A stretch of 64,000 nt of DNA, from positions 1 to 64,000 of the forward strand of contig NZ_JACOGF010000007.1 of the NCBI RefSeq assembly GCF_014284335.1, given 5' to 3'. This document shows positions 24,794-33,219 of the stretch, one piece after another (the first letter of the stretch is position 1; each line of letters opens with the position of its first letter). The stretch is from Undibacterium hunanense (GTDB taxonomy: Bacteria > Pseudomonadota > Gammaproteobacteria > Burkholderiales > Burkholderiaceae_D). Position numbers and translations under genes: made by a program. The notes under the pieces are model-generated. The model made no database searches. It worked only from the letters and a program-made list of their open reading frames with translations, and had not been told where the DNA came from.

Positions 24794-26995
24794 ACTCTTC
24801 TCAACCTGAAAACGTATCGTTGTACTTCCCGGCGTCACCGAGCTGCGCAGCCTGCGGCCATCCTGATCCTTGTATTGCGAGGCCTGCAGCACATCCTGAT
24901 GCAGGAGATTGTTGATCGACAAACGCAGTTGCACTTTATTTTCCAGCCTCCACAAACCATACATATCCAGGTTACGGCTAACGCCACTATAGTTGCGCAA
25001 GCCAGTGGCGACCTGTACATTGCCACCCGTCTGAAAATTGAAGTTGAAACCAAATGACTGCTGCTCACCGGGCTTGTAATCCATACCCAGATTGGCGGTC
25101 AGCGGTACCTGATCGGTCAGGCGATTGTCCGGCCCCGGTATGGCATCCAGCTTTGACCAGTTACGTGCCGCATTCACACGCACCTCCACCGGGGGTGCCG
25201 CAAGCAGCCAGTTCTGCAAGGCAAACCTGGCGTCAAACTCTATGCCCATGACCCTGGCTGTGCCATGGTTATACGGAGAGGTAATCCAGACTTTGTCTTT
25301 TTCATATAGATTTTGCACTGTCACGTCCTGTACCCGTTTGGCATAGGCAGACAGGCTGAACATGCTGTTCTTGGCAAAATAAGATTCATACGCCAGATCA
25401 GCGCCCCAGGCCAGTTCTGGTAAAAGCTGAGGATTACCCTGATAGTCTGGATTATTCGGGCCATTGTCATTATTGGCCGTATAACGGCGCGGCACCAGGC
25501 TGCGCGGGGTCGGTGCCTTGTAGGTGCGTGATAGAGCAAAGCGCAACTGGTCTTTTTCCTGCTCTGGCAACTTCCACAATAATTGCATGACCGGGCTCCA
25601 GACACTGGACCGTGTCTGTACCACTGGCATCAGGCGCCCTGCGGTTTCGGTATTCAAGCCTTCCCAGCGCAAGCCCAGATAGGCTTGCAGGCGATTCGTC
25701 ACATCCCATTCATCCTGCACAAACAAAGCCAGGCGACGCACGTTGGCCTTGTAATCTTCATTCAGATCCTGCACAACACTGCTACCCGGCTGGCGATCAA
25801 ATTGCAGGCGCGCTTCGCTGCGTTGTGTCAGCGCAGTGTCCCAACCCAGCGCCAGACTATGGTCATCGCGAAAGCGACTCAGGTATTTACCGCTGCTGCT
25901 GACACTGCTGTCTATCGCATTCGATACCACATGGCGATTGAAAGGCAGCACTCGTTCCTGTGGGTAACCATAGAAGTTGTAATCCGTCTCGCGCTTGTTG
26001 TAACTCAGGCCTAGCTTCGCATTCAGCTTGCTGTCTGCATTGATTCTGTGCGCCCAGTTCAGGTCAGACCGCAACATACCCGTGTGCGAAGAAGCACGGT
26101 AATTATTGTCGGGATACAGCGTGTGGTCTCCCTCAAGGAGAATTTCATGATCACGTCCCCAGTTCACGTTGCGATAATAATCAATCAGACTTTGCCAGCT
26201 CAGCGTATCGCCATTGTCCAGTTCCCAGTTCAGGCGTGGCGTGAGCGCCAGGCGCCAGAAGTCAGCCAGATTTTTTTGCTGTATCAAACGCAAAGTCCTG
26301 GCCTGGGTAGCTGTGCCGTCAAGACTCTCGGTCACAACGGGTGCATTCTCATAACCGGTTTTTGACAAGGTGCCAGTGACGGCATAATAAAACCCTGCGT
26401 TCTTGTCGGCCACCTCCAGGGACAGCGAAGGATTCCAGTTATTTTCGCCATGCGCAAGGCTGAACTTGACGACTTTCCTGGCACTGCTCACCCCTTTTTT
26501 CAAGATGATATTGATGCTACCGGCCACTGCCTGGGCACTGTATTCCGCACTCGTCGTCCGTAATATTTCCACCCGCTCTATCAATTCAGGCGCAATGCTG
26601 TCTATGGAAAACCCGGGAGCCACCGCATCACCATTCAATAATATCTGGGTATAACCAGAACCCAGGCCGCGCATGCGCAGTTCATTCCCCACGACGGAAA
26701 TACCGGGCTGCCGCTTCAAGACCGAAGACAATTGCGCGTCGCCATATTGCAATAACTCTGCCGCGTTAATAACGATTTTGGCAGCGGTATCGTTTTTTCT
26801 TTGGGCACTGGCACCTGGCCCAGCAACCTCCACTGTTTGTACCACATCGTCTTTTTTGGCTGGCACGTCCGCAGCATGGAGATGATTACTCCAAAGCAGA
26901 ATGAAACTTCCCAGACCGGTGGTTCCCGTTTTTATGAATTTTTTGAGATACAAAGAGGACGTGCGCGTTGGACGACTTGAGACAAGCTTGGACAT
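24788..26995 (-). CDS. TonB-dependent outer-membrane receptor
   Basis: 735 aa. The N-terminus has an unusually long positive region (1-25) before the hydrophobic signal segment ending near AAD, residue 43. A putative TonB box DDVVQTVEV follows (about 49-57), then the plug domain (about 65-170; LKRQPGISVVGNELRMRGLG, EILRTTSAEYSAQAVAGSIN) and a 22-strand-type barrel ending in a C-terminal aromatic/Leu residue (VEKSL). Such receptors import siderophores, haem, cobalamin or glycans. The ligand is unclear. No exbB/exbD or iron regulon genes are adjacent. The 3' end meets the 13-bp tandem repeat. Confidence 0.9.
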   Translation of the reverse strand: MSKLVSSRPTRTSSLYLKKFIKTGTTGLGSFILLWSNHLHAADVPAKKDDVVQTVEVAGPGASAQRKNDTAAKIVINAAELLQYGDAQLSSVLKRQPGISVVGNELRMRGLGSGYTQILLNGDAVAPGFSIDSIAPELIERVEILRTTSAEYSAQAVAGSINIILKKGVSSARKVVKFSLAHGENNWNPSLSLEVADKNAGFYYAVTGTLSKTGYENAPVVTESLDGTATQARTLRLIQQKNLADFWRLALTPRLNWELDNGDTLSWQSLIDYYRNVNWGRDHEILLEGDHTLYPDNNYRASSHTGMLRSDLNWAHRINADSKLNAKLGLSYNKRETDYNFYGYPQERVLPFNRHVVSNAIDSSVSSSGKYLSRFRDDHSLALGWDTALTQRSEARLQFDRQPGSSVVQDLNEDYKANVRRLALFVQDEWDVTNRLQAYLGLRWEGLNTETAGRLMPVVQTRSSVWSPVMQLLWKLPEQEKDQLRFALSRTYKAPTPRSLVPRRYTANNDNGPNNPDYQGNPQLLPELAWGADLAYESYFAKNSMFSLSAYAKRVQDVTVQNLYEKDKVWITSPYNHGTARVMGIEFDARFALQNWLLAAPPVEVRVNAARNWSKLDAIPGPDNRLTDQVPLTANLGMDYKPGEQQSFGFNFNFQTGGNVQVATGLRNYSGVSRNLDMYGLWRLENKVQLRLSINNLLHQDVLQASQYKDQDGRRLRSSVTPGSTTIRFQVEKSL

Positions 26996-27043
26996 GACGA
27001 TGATCAGGTTGGGCGGAAATTAAATATGGCCAGATGTAGCAAC

Positions 27044-27085
27044 TAAATCGATAGCTAAACCGATAGCTAAATCGACTGCCAAATC
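27044..27085. repeat. Degenerate 12-bp tandem repeat upstream of TonB receptor
   Basis: TAAATCGATAGC, TAAACCGATAGC, TAAATCGACTGC and a partial CAAATC follow one another, 49-90 bp upstream of the receptor start codon. It may lie in its promoter or 5' UTR. Confidence 0.8.
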
Positions 27086-27199
27086 TGGAAAACAGGAGAG
27101 ATTATGAAGTGGGAAAAACCATCACAGAATCAGCTTGTGACCAAAACCCGGAATGAGGTGACAGAGCAAGAACTTTTAAGCGCTTGCTGTCTCAAGCTT

Positions 27200-27997
27200 T
27201 TATTTTGCGGGTTGCAATCCTGATCTGGTGTATTTGAAAAATTCATCAAGGATGCGGGCAATGCTGCCGTCATTTTTCATCGCCAGCAAATTGGCGCTCA
27301 AGACTTTGGAAGTGGAACTGGTGGCAAATTCTGGCCGCACCCGCATCACATGGGAACCATAGGCAATCACCAGGCTGGGGCCTAATAACTGCATGGACGC
27401 ATTTCTTTCTGCCGCAGCCAGGATAGCCGGCTGGCTACCGACAAGGCCGGAAATACGACCCGCCTCCAGCATACGCAAGCCATTTTCCAGGTTATTGATT
27501 TCCACCTTCTTGACACGTTCATCCTGTCCGAAAGTGCCATAACTCAGCCTGCGCATCATGCCTATGCCTTTTTCCGCAGACAGGGCAATCAAATCATCAA
27601 AATTTCTCAGGTTTACGCCGCGCTGCGCGACGACAATAATGGGGTATTGGGTTACCTCGGACAAGATAACGCCATCCAGATCGGTAAAATTTTCAGCCTG
27701 TGAGATGCTATAGGCTTCTTTGTCCGCAGGAAACATCGCAACATGGCGGGAACTGGGTACGACCTGCACCTCAATGGGCACCGCAGATCGCCTGCGCAAT
27801 TCATTCACTATGCGCACATTAATGCCATCGTAAGTAGTTTTGCCATCCTTGCTGTCCTTGATAAAGGCAAAAGGGGCCACTTCCGTCAGGTACAGGTTTG
27901 CCGCCATGAGCTGCGGGGTATACCCGCATAGCCCCAATAGTCCCAATAGCCCACTGAGCAGACAAAACCCCGGCAAATTCAATACCTTAAGCAACAT
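27200..27997 (-). CDS. Periplasmic solute-binding protein, family 3 type
   Basis: 265 aa with a signal peptide (cleavage near LMAA-N, about residue 33). The mature protein begins LYLTEVAPFAFIKDSKDGKT and shows TTYDGINVRIVNELRRRS, the ligand-lobe signature of extracellular solute-binding family 3. Late residues (NGLRMLEAGRISGLVG) form the second lobe. There is no transporter nearby. Several such orphan binding proteins occur in this window (13436, 27200, 58282), and many in this bacterial group act as sensors or are of unknown use. It is transcribed toward the TonB receptor with 200 bp between, probably separately. Confidence 0.82.
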   Translation of the reverse strand: MLLKVLNLPGFCLLSGLLGLLGLCGYTPQLMAANLYLTEVAPFAFIKDSKDGKTTYDGINVRIVNELRRRSAVPIEVQVVPSSRHVAMFPADKEAYSISQAENFTDLDGVILSEVTQYPIIVVAQRGVNLRNFDDLIALSAEKGIGMMRRLSYGTFGQDERVKKVEINNLENGLRMLEAGRISGLVGSQPAILAAAERNASMQLLGPSLVIAYGSHVMRVRPEFATSSTSKVLSANLLAMKNDGSIARILDEFFKYTRSGLQPAK

Positions 27998-28147
27998 TCA
28001 CTCACTCCATGCGCCTGGCAACATTAGCAAAGTATTCAATCATCATGAAAGTTTAGTAATTTTTTGCAAATATTACAAATATGTGTACAACTAAATATGC
28101 ACATCTGTGCATAAGCCATGAATATTTCATGTTTTTTCTACAACGAT

Positions 28148-28176
28148 CTTGAAATCCACTAAAGCGACCTCACCTA
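28148..28176 (+). promoter_or_regulatory. Candidate RpoH (heat-shock) promoter of htpG
   Basis: CTTGAAA at 28148-28154 matches the sigma-32 -35 element exactly. After 13 bp, CCTCACCTA at 28168-28176 resembles the CCCCAT-type -10. It is 103 bp upstream of the htpG start, and htpG is a known sigma-32 target. Confidence 0.55.
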
Positions 28177-28278
28177 CCGCTAGCAAAATTAATGTTGCGA
28201 TAAAAAGCAGCAGGCAGGTAGTTGCTACAACTTGCTACCACTTGCCACCACTAAATAATGAAATCTTTGAGGGAAACC

Positions 28279-30189
28279 ATGTCAGAAAAGCAAACCCTGG
28301 GCTTTCAGGCCGAAGTTAAACAACTCTTGCAGTTGATGATTCATTCCTTGTATTCAAACAAGGAAATCTTTTTGCGCGAATTGATCTCGAATGCCTCTGA
28401 TGCATCCGACAAACTGCGCTTTGAAGCCATCAATGACGCCAGCCTGTTTGAAAGCGATCCGGACCTGCATATCCAGGTCAGCTTCAACAAGGAAGCGCGC
28501 ACCATCACTATCGCCGACAATGGCATAGGCATGAGCAAGGCCGATACCATTGAGCATCTGGGCACTATTGCCAAATCCGGCACCAAGGAATTTTTCGGCA
28601 AACTGTCGGGCGACCAGCAAAAAGACGCTGCCATGATAGGCCAGTTCGGCGTCGGTTTTTATTCCGGCTTTATTGTCGCTGACCGCATCACCGTAGAAAC
28701 CCGCCGTGCTGGTCTGCCTGCAGACCAGGCCGTGCGCTGGGAATCCGAAGGCGCGGGCGACTTCAGTGTCGAAGATATCGTCAAACCTGGTCGTGGCACC
28801 AGCATCACCCTGCATTTGCGTGAAGGTGAAGATGAATTCCTGTCGGCATGGAAACTGAAATCCGTCATCCGTACCTATTCCGACCATATCTCCCTGCCGA
28901 TCAAAATGCAGAAAGAAGAATGGGATGAAGAGAAAAAAGAACAGGTCCTGAAAGACGAACTGGAAACCATCAACCAGGCCAGTGCCCTGTGGGCGCGCAG
29001 CAAGTCTGACATCACGCCTGAGCAATATGATGAGTTCTACAAGCATGTATCGCATGACTACACAGCACCACTGACACATACCCACAACCGTGTCGAAGGC
29101 CGCAGCGAATATACGCAACTGCTGTATATACCAGCACGTGCACCGTTCGACATGTGGGACCGCAACAAGCGCGGCGGCATCAAGCTGTATGTCAAACGTG
29201 TCTTCATCATGGATGATGCAGAACAACTGATGCCGGTATACCTGCGCTTTGTCAAAGGTGTCATCGATTCGAATGACCTGCCTTTGAATGTCTCACGCGA
29301 AATCTTGCAGGAAAGCCGCGACATCAAGGCCATACGCGAAGGTTCTACCAAGCGTGTACTGGGCATGCTGGAAGACCTGGCAAATGCCGATGGTGATGAC
29401 GACGCACAAGCAAAAAAAGACAAATACACCACGTTCTGGAAAGAATTTGGCCAGGTACTGAAAGAAGGCGTGGGTGAAGACAGTGCCAACAAAGACCGCG
29501 TCGCCAAACTGTTGCGCTTTGCCTCTACCCATAATGACAGCGATGTACAGAATGTCTCGCTGGCAGATTATCTGGCACGCGCCAAAGAAGGCCAGGACAA
29601 GATTTACTATGTGACAGCTGAAAGCTATGCCACAGCCAAAAACAGCCCGCACCTGGAAATTTTCCGCAAGAAAGGTGTAGAAGTCTTGCTGCTGACGGAT
29701 CGCGTAGATGAATGGATGCTGTCCTTCCTCACCGACTTCGAAGGCAAGGAACTGGCATCTGTCGCCAAAGGCGGTCTGGATCTGGGCGAACTGGAAGACG
29801 AAGCAGAAAAGAAACAGCACGAAGAAACCCAGACCGAGTTCAAAGACCTGGTCGAGAAAATGAAAGTTGCGCTGGCCGATAAAGCCAAGGATGTACGCGT
29901 GACTTTCCGTCTGACTGATTCACCGGCCTGCCTGGTGGCGGATGAACATGATTTGTCCGGTAACCTGGCGCGCATGTTGAAGGCAGCAGGCCAAAGTGCG
30001 CCGGAATCCAAGCCTATTCTGGAAGTCAATCCTGACCACCCACTGGTTCAGAAATTGAAATATGAAGAAGCGAAATTCAGTGACTGGTCACACATCCTGT
30101 TTGATCAGGCCCTGCTGGCCGAAGGCGGCAATCTCAGCGACCCTAGCGGTTTCGTGAAACGCCTGAATGAATTGCTGTTGGATAAATAA
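28279..30189 (+). CDS. htpG: Molecular chaperone HtpG (bacterial Hsp90)
   Basis: 636 aa from ATG 28279 (MSEKQTLGF), preceded by GAGGGAAACC; the ATG at 28258 lacks a site. HtpG is an ATP-dependent dimeric chaperone that remodels client proteins during heat stress. Its GHKL ATPase domain (about 1-215) has [16 protein letters not shown] with the catalytic Glu34 and Asn38, DNGIGMSK near 80, and [11 protein letters not shown] near 120. The middle domain contains the catalytic-loop region with [14 protein letters not shown] near 345, and the C-terminal dimerisation domain follows. Full length, with no anomalies. Confidence 0.96.
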   Translation: MSEKQTLGFQAEVKQLLQLMIHSLYSNKEIFLRELISNASDASDKLRFEAINDASLFESDPDLHIQVSFNKEARTITIADNGIGMSKADTIEHLGTIAKSGTKEFFGKLSGDQQKDAAMIGQFGVGFYSGFIVADRITVETRRAGLPADQAVRWESEGAGDFSVEDIVKPGRGTSITLHLREGEDEFLSAWKLKSVIRTYSDHISLPIKMQKEEWDEEKKEQVLKDELETINQASALWARSKSDITPEQYDEFYKHVSHDYTAPLTHTHNRVEGRSEYTQLLYIPARAPFDMWDRNKRGGIKLYVKRVFIMDDAEQLMPVYLRFVKGVIDSNDLPLNVSREILQESRDIKAIREGSTKRVLGMLEDLANADGDDDAQAKKDKYTTFWKEFGQVLKEGVGEDSANKDRVAKLLRFASTHNDSDVQNVSLADYLARAKEGQDKIYYVTAESYATAKNSPHLEIFRKKGVEVLLLTDRVDEWMLSFLTDFEGKELASVAKGGLDLGELEDEAEKKQHEETQTEFKDLVEKMKVALADKAKDVRVTFRLTDSPACLVADEHDLSGNLARMLKAAGQSAPESKPILEVNPDHPLVQKLKYEEAKFSDWSHILFDQALLAEGGNLSDPSGFVKRLNELLLDK

Positions 30190-30220
30190 ACAGATCAAAC
30201 AGAAAATTCACTCAAAAAAA

Positions 30221-30253
30221 AACGGACTCAGTTTGAACTGAGTCCGTTTTTTT
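30221..30253. terminator. Bidirectional terminator after htpG
   Basis: AACGGACTCAGTT (30221-30233) and its complement (30236-30248) form a 13-bp stem, with A-runs before and T-runs after. It serves htpG and the convergent DUF3016 gene. Confidence 0.92.
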
Positions 30254-30267
30254 ATGCGCCATCAAAA

Positions 30268-30774
30268 TCAGCGTACAGGAAAAATCTTTTCCTTTTGCTG
30301 CTTGCTGAACCAGTCACGCAGCATCTGCTCTTCATACTGAAAACTGTTATGTCCGCTGGCCACACCCAGGCGCATGAGGAAACTCATGTCCTTCACATCT
30401 TCGTTACCAGATGCCACGGTCTTGCCCTGTTCATCCTTGAGATCAAAGCGAAAGCTCATGCGTGGCCAGTACAAATCCCGGATTACACGCACCTCACTCA
30501 CCATAGGGGTAAAGAATGGCCTGACATCACCGGCCAGATCGACATCTGTCACCGTAATATCCCACACATACCCATCCGGCAGTTTTTTGGCCAGATCGTC
30601 AAACATCCGGTCAAATTCCTTGATGACTCTTTCCTGAAAACCGATCTTGCTTTCATTGGTAGGACGAATGTCGGTAAATTTCTCCGGCTCTTGCCAGCTT
30701 ACCCTGGCGCTACCCGCATAGGCTGGCCCCGTCATGACGACGGCCAGCAACATTACGGTACAAATCTTTTTCAC
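30268..30774 (-). CDS. DUF3016 exported protein
   Basis: 168 aa from GTG 30774, where AAAGGAGG lies five bases upstream; the longer frame from 30876 has no site. A signal peptide (KKICTVMLLAVVMTGPAYAG) is followed by RVSWQEPEKFTDIRP and VTDVDLAGDVRPFF, both typical of DUF3016, and then RVIRDLYWPRMSFRFDL and SGNEDVKDMSFLMR. The family is periplasmic and its function is unknown to me. The size matches. It stands alone and ends against the htpG terminator. Confidence 0.85.
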   Translation of the reverse strand: MKKICTVMLLAVVMTGPAYAGSARVSWQEPEKFTDIRPTNESKIGFQERVIKEFDRMFDDLAKKLPDGYVWDITVTDVDLAGDVRPFFTPMVSEVRVIRDLYWPRMSFRFDLKDEQGKTVASGNEDVKDMSFLMRLGVASGHNSFQYEEQMLRDWFSKQQKEKIFPVR

Positions 30775-30912
30775 TTTGACCTCCTTTTTTCCTGCGTACT
30801 GAGGATACAGTCCAGCCCGTACTATACTTGAATTCCGACTATTGTCAGTCCACGCCTGTGGCGAAAACAGGCGCAAAAACCGGGCGGCTTAACTCTTCAA
30901 GCATAGACGATG

Positions 30913-30943
30913 AAAACAAAAACGACCAGACTGGCTGGTCGTT
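30913..30943 (-). terminator. Terminator of the SlyB-like lipoprotein gene
   Basis: On the minus strand AACGACCAG, loop CCAGT, CTGGTCGTT is followed by a T-rich run (TTTGTTTTCA). It lies about 80 bp past the lipoprotein stop at 31024. Confidence 0.75.
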
Positions 30944-31023
30944 TCCGGGGATCGAATTTGTGACAAGACTTTTCAGCCCCTGGCCTCAATCTGCCAGGAT
31001 AACCATGCTACTTCCCGCCCGAA

Positions 31024-31476
31024 TCAATGCGTTACGCGGGTAGTTCTGCCATTTGACAGCAAACGTACCCTGTCACCGGCGCGGAACAGTTCATCCGCAT
31101 CCTGGGTAATCGCGCGCAATTCACCATTATCCAGCTTGACCGTAATTTCCAGACCGCGCACCTGTGTCGCATTCTTTTCCACATTCTGTCCTATCATGCC
31201 ACCGGCAATCGCGCCGACTATGCCAGCAGCCAAAGCGCCATTACCCTTGCCTATGGATGATCCGGCAGCAATACCGCCCAATGCTGCACCTGCAGCAGTA
31301 CCGACACCGCTCTGACCACGGTCTATGGTGACATCGCGTATGGATTCTACATAGCCCATACGTACACTTTGCTCATTCTGAGTCTGTCTGGAGTTGTACA
31401 CACTACCCGAATTGTGCGACGTAACAGCACAGGCACTCAGGCTGGCTACCGCAAGCAGAATAATAAGACGTTTCAA
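31024..31476 (-). CDS. Glycine-zipper outer-membrane lipoprotein, SlyB/Pcp type
   Basis: 150 aa from TTG 31476: AAAGGAG is six bases upstream and the product then starts as a classic lipoprotein, with LKRLIILLAVASLSAC and the lipobox LSAC (Cys18). The longer frame to 31638 adds 54 residues without support. The mature protein has the SlyB-like segments GYVESIRDVTIDRG and a glycine zipper (about 70-105; AAGAALGGIAAGSSIGKGNG), then a C-terminal beta domain (VKLDNGELRAITQ). SlyB-type lipoproteins help keep the outer membrane intact. The deoxyinosine glycosylase gene diverges from it. Confidence 0.85.
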   Translation of the reverse strand: MKRLIILLAVASLSACAVTSHNSGSVYNSRQTQNEQSVRMGYVESIRDVTIDRGQSGVGTAAGAALGGIAAGSSIGKGNGALAAGIVGAIAGGMIGQNVEKNATQVRGLEITVKLDNGELRAITQDADELFRAGDRVRLLSNGRTTRVTH

Positions 31477-31671
31477 GATACACTCCTTTATCATTTCAAT
31501 TAGCATAAAACGCATGACTTTCAATAAGGTTGACTGGCAATGCTGCAGGTAAGTTCCCCGCTTTATACTCCTGACATATTCCCAACATAAGCACGCAAGC
31601 AAATTTGGCGAATGCTTGCTAAGCTGGTGCAAGTTCACGCTTTACCAGTTATCACTACGAAAGAACAAGGC

Positions 31672-32172
31672 ATGCAGGCTGATACCAGGCCACTATTACA
31701 GGGCTTCCCTCCCGTCATTGATCAGCACACCCATACGCTGGTGCTGGGCAGCTTCCCTGGCGAAGCTTCCTTGCAGGCGGTTCAATACTACGCCTATAAG
31801 CAAAACCAGTTCTGGCGTCTGATGTCCGCCTCGCTGGACACCGATATGCTGGCCCTGGCATACCAGCAACGGCTGGATTGTTTGCTGGCGCATGGCGTCG
31901 GTTTGTGGGATGTGTTTCATTCCTGCCTGCGATCGGGCAGTCTGGATTCGGCGATACGTGAGGGTAAGCTGAATGATTTCAGCGGCTTGCAGGCACAACA
32001 TCCGCAGTTGCGTAAGCTCTGCTTCAATGGCCAGACTGCCGGCAAGATGGCGGGCTACTTCAATCAACGCGGCTACCAGACCGCCATACTGCCGTCCTCT
32101 TCACCGGCGTATGCCGTGCGGTCTTTTGAAGACAAGCTGCGGGAATGGAAGGCCCAGTTTCAAGGCGACTAA
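31672..32172 (+). CDS. DNA-deoxyinosine glycosylase (uracil-DNA glycosylase superfamily)
   Basis: 166 aa from ATG 31672 (MQADTRPLLQGFPPV); an ATG at 31612 would add 20 residues that overlap the 5' region of the divergent lipoprotein gene. The motifs LGSFPGEASL (about 27-36), YYAYKQNQFWRLM and LPSSSPAYA (near 138-146) are those of the hypoxanthine/deoxyinosine-removing branch of the UDG superfamily. The enzyme excises hypoxanthine formed by adenine deamination in DNA. The Asn of QNQFW is typical of this branch. Start choice is uncertain; function is fairly sure at family level. Confidence 0.83.
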   Translation: MQADTRPLLQGFPPVIDQHTHTLVLGSFPGEASLQAVQYYAYKQNQFWRLMSASLDTDMLALAYQQRLDCLLAHGVGLWDVFHSCLRSGSLDSAIREGKLNDFSGLQAQHPQLRKLCFNGQTAGKMAGYFNQRGYQTAILPSSSPAYAVRSFEDKLREWKAQFQGD

Positions 32173-32378
32173 GGGGCAGTATTCCAAACCGAAATGTAAT
32201 GCTGCTCTTAACACCCTGATGTGGATGTCGCGGGTGGCGTGGCGACATTTTTGCCAAATAGCTGGTTTATGTCTGGAAATCTGTTCAAATGAGTCATTTT
32301 CAGGCGAAAATAATGACTGACAACAGGAATCATGTAAATTTCCTTTTTAAGCGTCAGGTGACTGGTTAAAATAAGGCC

Positions 32379-33197
32379 ATGCTAATCAAACGAAAATCCA
32401 TAGAAGCCGAAGCGAATCATCGCTCCGGCCCCAAAGCTGCGGTCATCAAGAAGGCCAACCGCAAACCCAAATTTGCCCCGGTTACCCTGTCCGAATTCGA
32501 CGGCGTACGCTTTCTCCATTTCGGTACCGAATGGGTACAGGGTGCCATGCGTCTGCGCAAACCGGATGCCATAGAACTGGAATACGCCCAGCAGATGATG
32601 GCCTGGATGCTGTTCATCGATACACCCGGCCATCTGGTGCAACTGGGTCTGGGTACTGGTGCACTGAGCAAATTCAGCTACCGCCAGTTTGAGAATGCAC
32701 GTGTGACGGCAGTGGAACTGAATCCTTCGGTGATTGCCATCTGTGAAAGCATGTTTAAACTGCCGGCCAATGACGAACGTCTGCAAGTGCTGGAAATGGA
32801 TGCACTGGATTACGTCAATGATGAAAACAATCATGGCAATATTGATGCCATGCAGGTGGACCTGTATGACGCCACCGCACGTGGCCCGGTACTGGACAGT
32901 GCCGAGTTTTATCAGGCCTGCGCCGCCTGCCTGAAAGACGAAGGCATACTGACAGTCAACCTGTTTGGTGACCACCCCAGCTATACGCGCAATCTGAAAG
33001 CCTTGCGCTTTGCCTTTGACCAGGTTTTGTGCCTGCCCGAAGTGCATGACGGTAATGTGGTGGCCATCGCCTTCAAACAAAAACAATCACTCGACTTCGA
33101 CAGCCTGTATGAACGTGCAGAGCAGATCAAGGCCAGCACCAAACTTCCTGCCAAGACCTGGGTCAACGGGCTAAAAGCGGCCTGCAATCCAAAATGA
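32379..33197 (+). CDS. Spermidine-synthase-like protein
   Basis: 272 aa with the spermidine-synthase/methyltransferase fold: QLGLGTGALSKF (about 88-99) is the nucleotide-binding loop, TAVELNPSVIAI the acidic strand, EMDALDYV the adenosyl site, and VDLYDATARGPVL the catalytic-loop region (Asp of DLYD). A Lys/Arg-rich, probably disordered N-terminus (1-33) precedes it. Many bacterial SpeE homologues without an adjacent speD/speA are of uncertain activity, and the usual GGGDGG loop is replaced by GLGTGA, so polyamine synthesis is not proven. It is 22 bp upstream of the GspE/PulE gene and probably co-transcribed. Confidence 0.78.
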   Translation: MLIKRKSIEAEANHRSGPKAAVIKKANRKPKFAPVTLSEFDGVRFLHFGTEWVQGAMRLRKPDAIELEYAQQMMAWMLFIDTPGHLVQLGLGTGALSKFSYRQFENARVTAVELNPSVIAICESMFKLPANDERLQVLEMDALDYVNDENNHGNIDAMQVDLYDATARGPVLDSAEFYQACAACLKDEGILTVNLFGDHPSYTRNLKALRFAFDQVLCLPEVHDGNVVAIAFKQKQSLDFDSLYERAEQIKASTKLPAKTWVNGLKAACNPK

Positions 33198-33219
33198 TTA
33201 TCTGAGACGCCAAAACAAT

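Noticed and set aside
28354..29226. 290-codon ORF antisense to htpG
   Set aside because: It lies wholly within the well-supported htpG frame and has no family features; a shadow of codon bias.
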